Shown: one piece after another, positions 23,976-36,736 of the stretch
How positions within the stretch are numbered: position 1 is the stretch's first letter
Layout of the letters: every line of letters begins with the position of its first letter
Source of the DNA: Tetrahymena elliotti 4EA
Lineage: Eukaryota > Ciliophora > Oligohymenophorea > Hymenostomatida > Tetrahymenidae
Direction of reading: 5' to 3'
Length of the DNA: 64,000 nt
Assembly: GCA_000231825.2 (NCBI GenBank)
Contig: JH720325.1
Span: 174,842 to 238,841 of the forward strand
Program-made: the position numbers and the translations under genes
The notes under the pieces: generated by a model
What the model was told of the DNA's origin: nothing
Databases searched by the model: none
The model's input: only the letters and a program-made list of their open reading frames with translations

Positions 23976-25869
23976 TCATACTTCATTAATTGTTTCTAAC
24001 TCACTTTATTTTGCTTATAGATTGTATATTTTATCTATAGTTGCAGACTATTTATCAAGCAACATAAGACCTGCTTGAGGTACTATCATAGAAGATTTAC
24101 GTAGAATAGTCTCTATAAGTAGGTCAGAGTTTTTTCTAACTGCTCCAAAACTAGATCTTTTAATATTAATTTTGGATAATCTGGAAGCTTTTATTTCAGT
24201 ATTTTCATCTTCAAGTTTCTTAAAGCCTTAGACAAGCAAAAGGAGTAAAAAGTGAAGAACACCTACTCCACAAAAAATACTTAATTGATTCATTTGCATG
24301 TAGTAGCTATAGTAAGGTAGAAGAGCGCTAAGAAGGATAGCAATCACATTAGAAATATTAAATGTTAGCTAGTTAAAAATATATGGTAAAACAAAAGGAA
24401 GAATAGATAAACAGGTAGTCAATCCCAATCTTGTAGAAAGCTTTGTCGCTAATATTACAATTAGTTAAACTGAAAAATTGTTATAAGCAAAAAAGTATGA
24501 AATAGTTTAGAGAACTCCAATAATAATTATATTATAATTCAAGGCCTTGAATCCATCAATAAAGTATAAAATGAAAAATGAAGCAAAGCTACTTGCTACA
24601 TCTACTACAACAGATACCAAAACATTCTTTTATATATCACCTAATATTTTTAATTAAAATAATCTTAATTAATTAATTTTCTCATTTGATTTTTTTCAGT
24701 AGAACTAAATCTTAGAATAATCCAAAATTTTTAATTGATTTTGCCAGTACTACTCTAAACTAATTTATTAAATTTTTAGTTAATCAAAAATTTGAGTAAA
24801 AAAGCTTTAATTAGATCTTTCTTAAAAGATTTTTAACCTAAAATTGTTTGCATTTTTAGCTCATTTTCTTTAACTTCTTAAAATAAATTTGTCAAATGTC
24901 AAATGAGATCTTTTAAAAACTTCTGCAAAATCTTAAATAGAATTAATTACCTCCTAAATTGTTGAATGCTATGAAAGGAGTGCTATAACTGAGCTAGAAT
25001 GTGGTCCAAGCAAATATGAAAATTAAACAATTGACAAGATAATTTTTATTATTTTTGACAATTCTGAATTTTTATATTAAATCTTCTATGAAATTTCTTT
25101 ATTATTCTTTTGCAATTTGCTTATCACTTGCTAGCTCATTTAAGGAGAGCTTTCTTAATGGTTCTATTATTGGATCTATGTCAGCAGGAGGTGATTACAG
25201 AGCATAGAATAATGTACTCAAAGTAAAAACAGTAGCTCCACTAAATTAGGCAACATAGTTTATCCAATTTCCATCAAATTGAGCATAAATTATGTAGAGT
25301 AGAGCGCAAGAAGTCCAAAATATATTTAAGATATTAATAGCATTATCTTTAATAGAGTCTGTATACATATCATTAACATATGCAAAAATCTATGAATAAA
25401 GATAAGAATACACAAAATTCCAAACAAATATGACTATCATAATCCAGTATATATAGCCTTTAATCAATGCTGTTGAGTATAAAATGATTCCTTCAATCAA
25501 AATACTCAGAAACAATACTTTTGTTTTTTGATTCTTTGGCACTTCAGTAAAAATAGCTATGAAGAAGGCACTAAATTAACCTATGAAACCTATTGAAATC
25601 AATGTTGATTCTGTGAGTCTTTGATTACATATCAATCCATAATCCATAGATATGCTATCCATACCATTTGTATTAGTGAATTGATATTAATAACCATTAT
25701 CGCAGATATCCTATTCTTGGCACATTTACCAGATGCCATTTATTTTACACTCTAAATCTGACCGATAATATAAGAAAGGAATAGCATTAAATACTGTGCA
25801 TTAGAAAGCATAAATTAAGCACAATACTAAAAATTGTAGCTACATTTTAAGTGGGGTGTGTTTGAACAT
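23976..25869 (-). CDS. MFS transporter, SLC22-like, paralog B (one intron)
   Basis: Exon 1 at 25869-24951 and exon 2 at 24640-23976 are separated by a 310-bp GT/AG intron that falls inside the codon GGT of the NNLGGDIQKN segment. The spliced product is 527 residues, the same length as paralog A, and ends QSELETINEV (A: QTELETIHEV). It shares the Cys-bearing first loop (ECKINGIWQMC, ICDNGYQYQFTN, SMDYGLICNQRL), the EVPKNQK loop, a cytosolic tail with RLSKINIKRSSF and TILRKSS, and about twelve membrane spans. No in-frame TGA was found, so the gene looks functional. A and B form the closer pair of the array. Confidence 0.82.
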
Positions 25870-27763
25870 TTCCTTTACTATTTTTAATATAAATGACTTC
25901 TTTTTTAAATTTGTTGTTAAATATTCCTATTTTTATTTGTTTTTTAGAATTTTGTTTTTAATTTATTTTTAGAAAAATATTCAATATTATTTTTAAATCC
26001 AAGACAATATGGTATTTAATTGTTTATTTTTAGTTAAATTCTTAATTTTCGTTCTTACACTTAGTGCTATAAATACACTTTCATTAGAAAGGTTGGATAT
26101 TTTTCTATTGATATTTCTTCTACTAAATTAACTATTTTTATATTTAATTTAAAAAAGTATTTTTTCTATTTTTAGGTTTTTAGGATGAATGTAATTATAA
26201 TTTCTCCTATCATATTCACCTTAAAAAACCATTTTTTTTAAAGCTATTATCTTTAAAATACTATTTATTGTAGCATTTTCTATAAATTACTACATTTTTT
26301 GAAAAGGTTATTTGATTTCTTTTACTATCACTTATCCATTTTATTTGCATTTTTAAACAGTGTTTACTAGTAATTAATAATCTTTCCTAATCATTTAAAT
26401 TAATAATTGATTCAAAATAGTTCTACTAATTTCTTTAAATTTTTTTACTTTTAAAAGCAATTAATAAATGACAAACCTTAGGCTAACTGGAAAATGTTTG
26501 GTTAAATTCTAAGATATTTTAATGGTATTTATTATTTTTATGAAGAATAAATTTTTAATTCATAAAATTATAAGTTGGATATTTTTCTATTATTTTTTGA
26601 ATATTCATATCTATTTTTATCACTTTTTGACTTTTTGGGAGATTAATTTGAATTACTTAATTTGATTGATTTTCATTCAAAATAGATAATAAGTTAATAT
26701 TATATATATTTGTTATTATTATTAGGAGGTTTGTTTGATAATCAAAATTTTATTAGAAGAGAAAATAAAAGAACTTCAAACAAATATCAAATATTTTTTA
26801 TAAATTAAATCATATTAAAAATTGCCTATCTATTTGCTTGTATTACATCAAACTACTTTTATTGCATTTATTAACTTCATTGACTGTTTTATTTATATTA
26901 ATATTTTTAATAGAATTTTACTATTTTTCAAAATAAAAGCATGTCAATAGTTAGCTGTAGGACTCTTTTAGATTTAATCCCTGTAGTAAATTTTTTAAAT
27001 GAAGTAAAAGTTTTTTAAATTTAGTTTTATTCATTTTCAAAAATATAATTTAGCTCCACAAATAGCATCAATAGGATAAACTTATTTTTATCACTTTTAA
27101 TTACCATTTTTATCTAAATTAATAGGTACTTTGGCTCAAGCCTCTAGCTAATTTAGCTGATTATTTTAAAATTATTTCTATTTGATAATTCCTATTATTT
27201 TTCTTATAAATTTAAAAAATGAGTAGCAAAGCTGAGAAACAGTATATTTTTTATTTAATTAATCAATCTTATATATAATACTTGCTTTAAATAGTATTTA
27301 TCTCCTAAATTAAAAAAGTTAATAGCAGAGCTGAGAAAGAATAATTGTTTATTAACTTTTAATAAACATATAAACCTTTATTAATCATAAATCTTTTTCT
27401 ATTTAAATAGCTTTAAAAGTTCTACTATTACCATAATTTTGATTAAAATTACAAGTATTAAATATTTTCAAATATTTATTTTTATTTAAGCATACCTAAT
27501 TTCTTTAAAGGGGCAAAGTTGGTTTAATTCGCTTATTTGTATTTGATAAATAATTTCAAAAACAAAAATATAATCAAAGAATGAATCATAACTAAATAAA
27601 ATAAATAAAAGAAAAACTAAAATATCTAAAAAATAACCTTTATTTATTTTTTATTTAAAAAATAAAAAGAATGAAAAAGAATAAATGTAAAAGAATATTA
27701 ATTTATAATTTAGCAAAATTAATCTAATAATTTTTTACTCTTAATTTGATATTGAAATAATAA
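25870..27763. other. Intergenic region between MFS paralogs B and C
   Basis: About 1.9 kb without a supported gene. A short motif AGC(A/G)(A/G)AGCTGAGAAA occurs twice (about 27225 and 27325). Otherwise it is featureless AT-rich DNA. Confidence 0.5.
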
Positions 27764-29263
27764 TCAGTAACTTAATTTATTTTATTTAGTATTTAACTCA
27801 ACTTAGAGCTCCGTATCTTTAGAGCTTTTTTCTTGTTAATTTTCTTCGTCTTAGGGATTAGCTATTATGGTAATTCTTTTTATAAGAAGAACACTTAACA
27901 ATCCACAAAAACCTATTCCAGAAAAAAAATTAATACCCAAGATGTCCATATAATATTTATAAAAGGGTAGTAAGGTTCTAACTAAAATGGTACAGACATT
28001 TGAGAGGGAAAATGTTAATTAGGCAAACTTCTTTGGCAAGATATAATTTTAAGCAACCATAATTGAAGCAAAGGTAACTTTAATACCAAATCTTGTTATG
28101 TTAATTGCTATTAATTAGAATAACTACGAATTATTAAACATAATTAATGCTTAAAATGATGAAATAATTATCACATTATAGTAAAGAATTTTCATACAAT
28201 TGAATTTTTGCATTAAATACATTGTAAATATGCTACCTATTAACTCTAATATAGTTGAATTTATCACATTATTTTTCACATTTCCTCTCACAGTATTATA
28301 AGCAATAAATGAAGCATTCAAGCCAACCATTTAAATGACAAAAATGATTATATAATAACACATATTTTTGCAGCAGATGTGATCATTTTTTGCTTCATTA
28401 AATTTATTAATAAGCTCTTAGAAAATATTTGTTTTGTTTATATTTTCTTAATTAACATTAGGTTTTATTTATACCTCTTTTGTTATATTAAAGTTTTCTT
28501 AGCTCAGGTTGCTTAACTTTACTGATTGAATAAGCAATAATTCTGACAGCTCATTTTATTCTTCATCGCTTTTCTTCCTAGGATTTAAGTAGTAAATTAT
28601 ATATGTTATAACTAAAATAGGTAATCCTGTCATGAAAACACAATGGTGAACCCAGTATCCATCACTCTTTGCAAGAAAAAGAAAGACAAGTCCTCCAATT
28701 GGCCAAACAAAGTTAATTAGAATAGCAGAGTTCATAGATAACTATTTAGGAAAAGTATCAGCTATATAGTACACAAATTAGGAGAAGATAAAAGCATAAC
28801 TGAAATTCCATAAGAAAAAAACTAGAGCAAAGATGAACAAGCTGCTATGAAAAATATATAAACATAATAATGAATATCCTTCTAAAAGAAGTATTTTAAA
28901 TATGTATTCGAATTTCTTATTCTTTGGAATCTCATAAAAAATGCTAACGCAGTAAGCTAAAAATGCACCTGCAGGACTCAAAAAAATGAGAACTGCTTCT
29001 AATAATTTTTTTTCACAGATAAGACTAAAATCCATAGAGGCACTTCTGACTCCATTAGTATTTACAAATCTATATAGGAATTTATTATCGCATATTGTTT
29101 TTTCTTAGCATATTTCCCACTGATTTTCAATTAGACACTCCATATCACCTTTGTAAAAAAGATAAGGGATTTCGTTTGTAATAGGGCTTTAGAATGCAAA
29201 CATGATAAAAAGAGAAACAAAAAGACTTTTTTCTCTTAGTTTTAAAGATTTAAAAGCTTCCAT
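27764..29263 (-). CDS. MFS transporter, SLC22-like, paralog C
   Basis: A single exon of 499 residues, ATG 29263 to TGA 27766-27764. It has the same architecture: first span FVSLFIMFAFQSPITNEIPY, loop ECLIENQWEIC...ICDNKFLYRFVNTNG, then SMDFSLICEKKL, EIPKNKK, and the span pair VWPIGGLVFLFLAKSDGYWV. The central loop (about 240-300) is longer and polar. The C-terminal tail is short, acidic and Ser/Gln-rich (DEENQQEKSSKDTEL) and lacks the RKSS motifs of A and B. It is closest to paralog D. Substrate unknown. Confidence 0.8.
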
Positions 29264-30537
29264 TTATATAAGAATAAATTACAATTGTTCTTTTCCCTTT
29301 AAAATATGTGGGATTGATTTGGATATTAGATCTTAATAAATTAAATTTATTAAATATCAATATTACTCATAATTAATTTTGTTTTTGTTACTTTTAATCA
29401 AATCTTTTTTTAAATTTAAATTAATCGTGAGCTTTAAACAAAGCCAAAATTCTTTATACCCTAAAGTTAATAATCAGAAATCATTCTCAGAGTCTTTGCA
29501 TAACCAAACAAATTTATCTTAATATTTCAAAACTATGTTCAATAATTAAATTAATTTATTTCATTCTGCTCTAAAATTTATGGTCTTTATTTTCTTTTTA
29601 TTTTCATCAAAAATAATTAATTTATTATCTTTTCTTTCTTATCAGATTTTGTTTGTTAATAGAAAACTAGAATATAATTAATAAGATTAAATAGTTTAAA
29701 AAAATTTAAAGTAAGATTAATCAACTCTAATAATTTTATTTATTATTAAATGACACACAAATTCAAAGAAAAGTTAGTAAATTAATAATTATGCAATCAT
29801 GAGTAGTCTGCATTAATAACTAACTAATAAGAACTCTAAGATATTAACGCAACAAAAAAAATGCCATATGCAAATAAAAAAATAATTTTTAAAAGCCTAT
29901 CTCACCCATGCCAAAAACTTAAATAACAAAAAGGAGTTTCCTTTAGATTCATAAAAACCGAAGAAGTCTAAATTTAATTTTATTGAAAAATATAACAAAA
30001 TAAAAAATAAAATTTTTTAACAGCACTTTAATTTAAAGGATTTAAAATTTATTAAAAGACCCTAAATTAAATAATTGTAATCTAAATACCCTAAATTCTC
30101 ACCAGCATAAATTTTCACCATTCTGAATCTTTATAAAAAATTTAAATATCATTACCATTTAGTCATCTATGAGTTTGGGGGGAGGGGGGTTGGTGAGATA
30201 ATGAGGATTTATGGCAAATACATTTAATTATTTTAAATAAAATATCCTCTAACTTTTTTGATAAAATATTATTCTACATAAAATTTTTTAATTTTGGACT
30301 ATTTCATTAAATTAAGAGTATTAAAGGATAAGGTTAAATAATGTATTTATTTTAATGTAAAAAAGTGATATTAATTTGGATAAAATTTTTAAGAAAGATA
30401 TTAATTTACTGGATTTGAAAAAAGTATTATTTATTGATGATGTTTATAAAAATATCAAATTATTTCAGTTATAAAAAGAAAATACTAAATAAAGTCTTCA
30501 CATATAAAAAGGTTTTTGAAAATTTTTGATAAATATT
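29264..30537. other. Intergenic region between MFS paralogs C and D
   Basis: About 1.27 kb without a gene. A strikingly G-rich tract, G6-A-G6-TTGG, sits at 30177-30193. Confidence 0.55.
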
Positions 30538-32091
30538 TCACTATATTACATTTTTATCTACTAATAATATATTATTTGATGCACTAACTGCACTTATTTT
30601 TCTTGAAGGGATATCAGATGATTTTTTATTCATTTCTTAATCTTAATTATTTTATTCGCTTCTGGGGTCACTGACTATTGTAGAAGATTTTATCAACAAA
30701 ACAGAGAGTAGACTCAAAAGTCCAAGCCCGAAGAAGAAGTTTATTTCAATTAAATCCATGTAATATTTGTAAAAGGGTAGACTGCTGTTTGCTAAAATAG
30801 ACATTACATTGGTTAATGAAAAAGCCAACTAAATAAACTTTTAAGGAAGTAGATAATTTAAAGCCATCAAAATCCCAGCAAAGGTAACTTTGTTTGAAAT
30901 TTTAGTGCAACCAATAACAAGCATTTAGATAAATCCTGAATTGTTTATTATGACAGAAGTTTAAATCAAGCCAGTTATTAAGAAATTATAATATAATATT
31001 TTGAAAGCATCGAATTTTTTCATCAAATAAATTTGGAGAAAAGTGCCTGAAAGCTCAAAGAGAACAGAAATGAAGACATTTACTTTCATATCTCCACCAA
31101 CTGAGTTGAAAGCAATAAATGTAGCACTATTGGCCATCATTTAAATAACCCATGAACCCATATAAATGAAGAGATTTTTAAGTAATACTTTATTGTGCAT
31201 TAATTCCTTGAATTTTTCTACCAAATCATGAATAAAGCTCTTTTGTTTTAATTCTGCTTGTAGCTATTCCTATGCTTTTTGGGCTTTTGAAATTTATCCT
31301 TTTTTAAGCTATAATTACTCATTAGCAGATATATTTTTCTATAATAATTATTGTTTCATAGGTTGAGAGTTAATTTTGATTTCTGGATTTTGATTGTTAT
31401 TATTTGTTACAGTTAGGAAATAAAAAGCTGATGTAGTTAATACAAGTGGCAAGCCTATCATATATACACAATGAAAAACGTAATTTCCATTAAGGAAAGC
31501 TATGGAAACAAAAATTAATCCTCCAACAGGCCAAACAATATTCATAAATTCAGGGGTTTTTAAGTAGATTTTTTTGGGTAAAATATCTTCAATGTAATAC
31601 ATTACCTAAGCAAAGTAATATGACCAAACGAAATTCCAAATAATCCATATAAGAACAACAATAATCAAACTTTGATAGAAAATACCTATGCACATTAATG
31701 AAATACCTTGTAAAAGCAAAACTTTGTAAATGATTCCAAATTTTTTGCTCTTTGGTATTTCATATAGAATGGTTAAAAAATTGGCTAACATTTAAGCTAT
31801 AGGACCTAAAAATATAATTGTAGCTTCAATCAGCTTTCTTGTGCAAATAAAATCCTAAGTCATGGATATACTAGTAATACCATTTGTGTTAACAAATTTA
31901 TGCTCATAACCATTTTCACATATCTCCTACTCTTTACAAGATTTCCATTCTCCATTAATCAAACACTCCAAATCAGATCTATAAAAGAGAAATGGAACTT
32001 CATTAGCTATGGGATTCTAACATGCAAAAATCAACATAATTGATAAATAAATTAGCTTTTATCTTAAAGTTGTTCCTTCAAATGTATCCAT
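30538..32091 (-). CDS. MFS transporter, SLC22-like, paralog D
   Basis: A single exon of 517 residues, ATG 32091 to TGA 30540-30538. First loop: ECLINGEWKSC...ICENGYEHKFVNTNG then SMTQDFICTRKL. The inter-span motif is EIPKSKK, with MNIVWPVGGLIFVSIAFLNG matching the same region of C. The central cytosolic loop (about 240-300) is Gln/Lys-rich (QLQLKKGQISKAQKAQ) and may form a short coiled coil. The C-terminal tail from about 470 is polar (SDPRSEQNNQDQEMNKKSSD). Intact and intron-less. It is the last of the four-gene array and the most upstream in transcription direction. Confidence 0.8.
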
Positions 32092-33030
32092 TTTGTTAAA
32101 CTCTATCTATCTACTGTGTTTACTATACCTACTTTCTTTTATTTATTATTTATATGTTTTTTAATTGTCTACTTGATTTTATTTAAAAGTAATTATTAAT
32201 TTATTTTTATTAATAATTAAATTTGTATATTTATATGACCATCAATATCTATTTCTTATTAATATTTACTTATTTTCTATTCAGTCTTTCTTTCTATCTC
32301 AACATTTTTATTACTTTTTTCCAGCATTTTGTATTTAAATGTTAGGATAGTAATCGTTTTTCTTAAAGATATCTTTTTAAACTAATTGTGATATTTAGAA
32401 TCTAAAATCTTCAAATTCTATGAATTAAATTTGCATTTTAGATAGGTTAAGGTTTAAAAAATTTTGTTAAGCAATAGAGAGTTTAAAATAAATAAATATT
32501 TTCTGTAAGATATTCCTTTTGTTTTTGAATGTAATTTAATAGTGCCTAATGTAGATCTTTTAGATTTAGGAATAATATGCAAACAATGAGTAAAAAAGTA
32601 AATTAAGTAATAATACTAGAAAGTATTGAGCAGAATGACTGTTCATAAAAAATCTTTAATATTCTTATTGATTATTATTTTAATCTAACTTGGTTACTAA
32701 ATTAAAAAATTTTTTAATTAATTAATTGTAAATAAAAGGGATAATTACTAATTAATTTTGTACCTCTTTTATATCAAATATTTAATCCATCATTAAATTA
32801 AGATAATAAATGCATCATTTTTAAAGAAGCAGTAAGATTTTTGCTATTTTTTATTTTTATTAAACTCTAACTGAGTTTAATTTCTTTATAATTATAGCAC
32901 ATTAATTACTTAGTTTTCATTTTAAATTGTTATATTAATAAAAAATTAGGGGTTATTTTTATTTAGCAAAAGGATTTCTAATGAATAATTTAATTGTTGA
33001 AAGCGATTATGAAAATTTTTAAAATTTGGA
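32092..33030. other. Intergenic region 5' of MFS paralog D
   Basis: About 940 bp of AT-rich DNA before the repeat array. No gene was seen. Confidence 0.55.
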
Positions 33031-35393
33031 GAAAAAATTTTCGCATCCCCCTCATAAATTAAATTATTTTTTAACCACTTTAAAATTCAAAATTAATTAA
33101 TGTTGAATCACTATTTTACCCAAGCTCAAGATTCAAAGAATAGAGATGAGAGCACTTTTCTAATTCTTATCCTAATTTTTCTGCTCCCAAATCACCAATA
33201 TCATTTTAACTTTAAAAAAATGATCAGTATAAATATTGAATAAACAACAATGAGAAAAACATAAAATTTAATTAAATGTGCTAATAAAAAAATAAAAATA
33301 AATAAATGAGACAAACAAATATCAAGTAAACTAACCCAAACTAGTTTGTCAGTTGCTAATAAATTAATGTCTTTTTTATTCGTTCCAAGATATTTAATTA
33401 AATAATATTCAAAAAATATTTTTACAAGAGAAAAAGAGTCAAAGTTTAGAGACTAGAGTACTATGCTAACTCAAATCCTAATTTTTAGGCTCCCATTTCA
33501 CCAATATGATTGTAACTTTAAAACAAATGATAAAATAAATGTTAATTAACAAATGTTAAAAAGAGTGAGAAAAACTTAAATTGAATTCAATATGTGAACA
33601 ATAAATAAAAAGTAATGATGGAGTGAGCCATATAATTAGCAAGTAAACTAACTAAAATTAGCTACTAGGTAAGGTCACTCATAAATTACGATCTTTTTTT
33701 ATTGATTCCAAAATGCATAATTAATATTGAAACACTATTTTTACTAGAGGTAAAGACTCAAAGTTTAGAGATTAGAGCATTTTGCTAACTGAGCTGCTAG
33801 TACTTTTACCCCCATTTCACCAATATTATTGCAGCTAGAAAATTAATGAATGAGACAAACAAATAAACAGTAAACTCACCCCAATTAGTTTGTCAGTTGC
33901 TCATAAATTAATGTCTTTTTTATTCAGTCCAAACAAAATGCATAATTAATTAAAAAAGAAACCCTTTTTACTAGAGATTAAGAGTCAAAGTTTAGAGATT
34001 AGAGCACTTTGCTAACTCACATCCTAATTTTTATGATCCCATTTCGCCAATATTATTCAAACTTTAAAAAATAATAAAAATAAATGTTAAATGTAGAAAT
34101 ATTTAAAAGAATGAGAAACATAAAAATTTGCATTCAATATGAAAACAATAAATAAAAATGAATGAATGAGCTAATCAAAAATCAAGTAAAACAAACCTAA
34201 TTTACCAGTAAGTCAGTCACTCATAAATTAAGGTATTTTTTATTTGTTCAAAGATATATTATTAATATTGAAAAGTATTTTTACAAGAGGTTAAGAGTTA
34301 AAGTTTAGAGATTAGAGCATTTTGCTAACTCACATCCTAATTTGTATGCTCCCATTTCACCAATATTGCTATTACTTTTAAAAAATGATAAAAATAAATA
34401 TTAAATTAACAAATATTTAAAAGAATGAGAAAAACATAAAAATTTGAGTTTAGTATGTCAACAATAAAAATTAATGATGGAGTGAACCAAACAAATACCA
34501 AGTAAACTAACCTAAATTAGTAGTCACTCATAAATTAAGGTTTTTTTTATTCATTCTAAGATGCATAATTAATTAATATTGAAGCAGTATTTTTTACTAG
34601 AGGTTAAGACTCAAAGTTTAGAGATTAGAGCACTTTGTTAACTCACATCCTAATTTTTCTACTCCCATTTCACCAATTTTATTTTCTCTTTAAAAAAATG
34701 ATAAGAATAAATATCAAACAAAGAAATATTTAAAAGAATTAGAAATCATAAAAATTTAATTAAATATGTGAACAATAAATAAAAATTGATGATGGAGTTA
34801 ACCAAAAAATTTCAAGTAAACCAACCTAAAGTAGCTAGCAGGTAGATCACTCATAAATTAAAAATTTTTTTATTCATACCAAAATGCATAATTAATTAAT
34901 ATTTAAACACTATTTTTACTCAAGCAGAAGAGTCAACGTTTAGAGGTTAGTTTATTTTGCTAATTTAGATCCTAATTTTTATATTCCCGCTTTACTAATT
35001 TTATTTTCTCTTTAAAAATGATAAAAGTAAGTATTGAATAAAGATAGTTTTTAAAAGAATGAGAAAAGCATAAAAACTTAATTAAAAATGTGAAAACAAA
35101 TAAAAATTCATGAATGAATGAGAAAATGAATATCAAGTAAGCCAATCCAAATTAGTCAGCTGTTGCTCATAAATTAAATTATTTTTTGATTAAGAAAGAA
35201 TAGTTAACATTGAAACACTCTTTTTCTTTGAGGGTAAAATCAAAGTCTAGAGATTTTTGATTCTTTTAAAGAATAATTAATAAATTTACCTGAATTTGAT
35301 ATTAAGATTGAAATAAGAAGTTAAATCCGAGCTAAATAACTTTATGTAAATAAAAATTAAAATATATTAATATCTCAAAAGGAATTGAAGTAC
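33030..35393. repeat. Tandem array of ~310-bp repeats (about 8 units)
   Basis: The landmark TCAAAGTTTAGAGATTAGAGC (or a close variant) recurs at about 33130, 33438, 33746, 33978, 34288, 34609, 34930 and 35240. The period is 306-320 bp, with one shorter unit (232 bp). Each unit also carries ATGCATAATTAAT, CACTATTTTTACTAGAGG, TTTGCTAACTCACATCCTAA, CCCATTTCACCAATATTAT, an AAGAATGAGAAA tract, AATGAATGAG and CAAGTAAACTAACC. Divergence between units is moderate, with no ORF and no evident inverted termini. The array runs into the 100-N gap, and related units lie in the 5S cluster. Confidence 0.85.
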
Positions 35394-35493
35394 NNNNNNN
35401 NNNNNNNNNNNNNNNNNNNNNNNNNNNNNNNNNNNNNNNNNNNNNNNNNNNNNNNNNNNNNNNNNNNNNNNNNNNNNNNNNNNNNNNNNNNNN
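35394..35493. other. Assembly gap (100 N)
   Basis: Exactly 100 N, probably a gap of unknown size. It sits at the junction between the 310-bp array and the left copy of a direct repeat. Confidence 0.98.
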
Positions 35494-35506
35494 ATTTAAC
35501 ATAAAA

Positions 35507-35981
35507 AACAAAATGAATAATTTGTAATTTAATTTGATATTTTTAATTATTTTTGTAAATAGATAAATAAGCACCTCATTTGAAATATCTAATTCTTTTT
35601 CTGTGGAAATGTCATAATTTTTGGAAAGGTTAACAAAATTACAGATTTTGAAATTAGGATATAAGTAAAATGAATTAATTAGTACCCAAAAATCATTTTA
35701 AAAATGAATTTTATTTTGAAATAATAGTAATTTTTAGAATTTGCTAGTATTCAATGGAATAAAGAATAGCAGCAATATAAAAACAAAATCTAGTAACCAA
35801 TTTTAAATTTTATATTTTCTTTTAAAATTAAAGTAATTATTTTAAATAAAAAGAAAAACATGGTATTCAAAATTATAAAAAGATAACTCATAAAATTAAA
35901 AGATTAGTTAAATTAATTTTTATTAATTGAAATAAATTGTTAATTAATTAATAAATAAACAATTATATCCTAACTGAAACT
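35507..35981 (+). repeat. Left ~475-bp direct repeat flanking the kinase-like/LRR gene
   Basis: It matches 41440-41915 in the same orientation with scattered substitutions. Shared landmarks are AAGCACCTCAT, GGAAAGGTTAACAAAATTAC, GAAATTAGGATATAAGTAAA, TTTTGAAATAATAGTAATTT and GAAATAAATTGTTAAT. There is no coding potential or terminal inverted repeat. Confidence 0.85.
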
Positions 35982-36736
35982 TATTTTAGTTTTTTAGAAA
36001 ACATAAAAAAATTTTGTTTTTTATAATATTTCAAGTCATTCAATTTATTTTCTTTTCTAATTTTATCAATTTCAAAGAATCTAGATTGGATATTAAAAGA
36101 GGGATAATTCATATTATTTTTTGATTCACTTTTATTGCTTTCATTTGAATTACTTTCTTTACATTCACTTGAATGATAATAACCACTACTTTTTTTATAT
36201 CAATATTTTCAATTTAGCTCATAATTTTAATTATTTTATTGAGATTCTAAATGATGCGAATTTTTATTTATTTATTTTAAAATAAAAACTCCTTTATCAG
36301 CAATATCTATTTAACTCTTCATTTTTTAATCAAATTCAAATTCTTCATCTGATCCATTTTTTTATTTTTTGCAATTTCTTGTAACAAAACAAATTTAAAA
36401 TGTTAAACAAAATTATATGTTATTATATTTAGAAACAATTTATTCATTTTTTATTATGAAAAAAAGGATATTAATTTGTAGAGTATTTAAAGCTATATTC
36501 ATGATATTTCTTAAGACCCTACAACATAAATTTCTTTTTTAATTTTTGATTCTAAATTGTATTCAGTTATACAAATGATGGGCTCCTTCAACTGGATATT
36601 TAAGTATGAAATATTTGATATCTTACATCAAGCAGATCCATATCAATTTAAATTTAAATGATATATTTTTATTATTTTTTAATTTATTTTTATCATAATC
36701 TTCTGAAATTTATTTATTTAAAAAAATTTTTAATTT
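35982..36736. other. Region between left repeat and kinase-like gene; possible gene remnant on minus strand
   Basis: The minus strand holds a coding-like frame with SDEEFEFDQKMKSQIDIADK (about 36360-36300). It is followed in the same frame by two TGA codons near 36218 and 36209, and then by a Ser/Asn/Glu-rich section (KKSSGYYHSSECKESN...). No ATG-led intact gene can be drawn. It could be a decayed gene or chance, since TGA is rare in AT-rich DNA. Confidence 0.25.

Noticed and set aside
34814..34829. TAAACCAACCT, matching 11 bases of the reverse-complement chromosome breakage sequence
   Set aside because: The remaining four bases do not match, and the string is a variable part of the 310-bp repeat. 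The functional breakage sequence tolerates almost no change.
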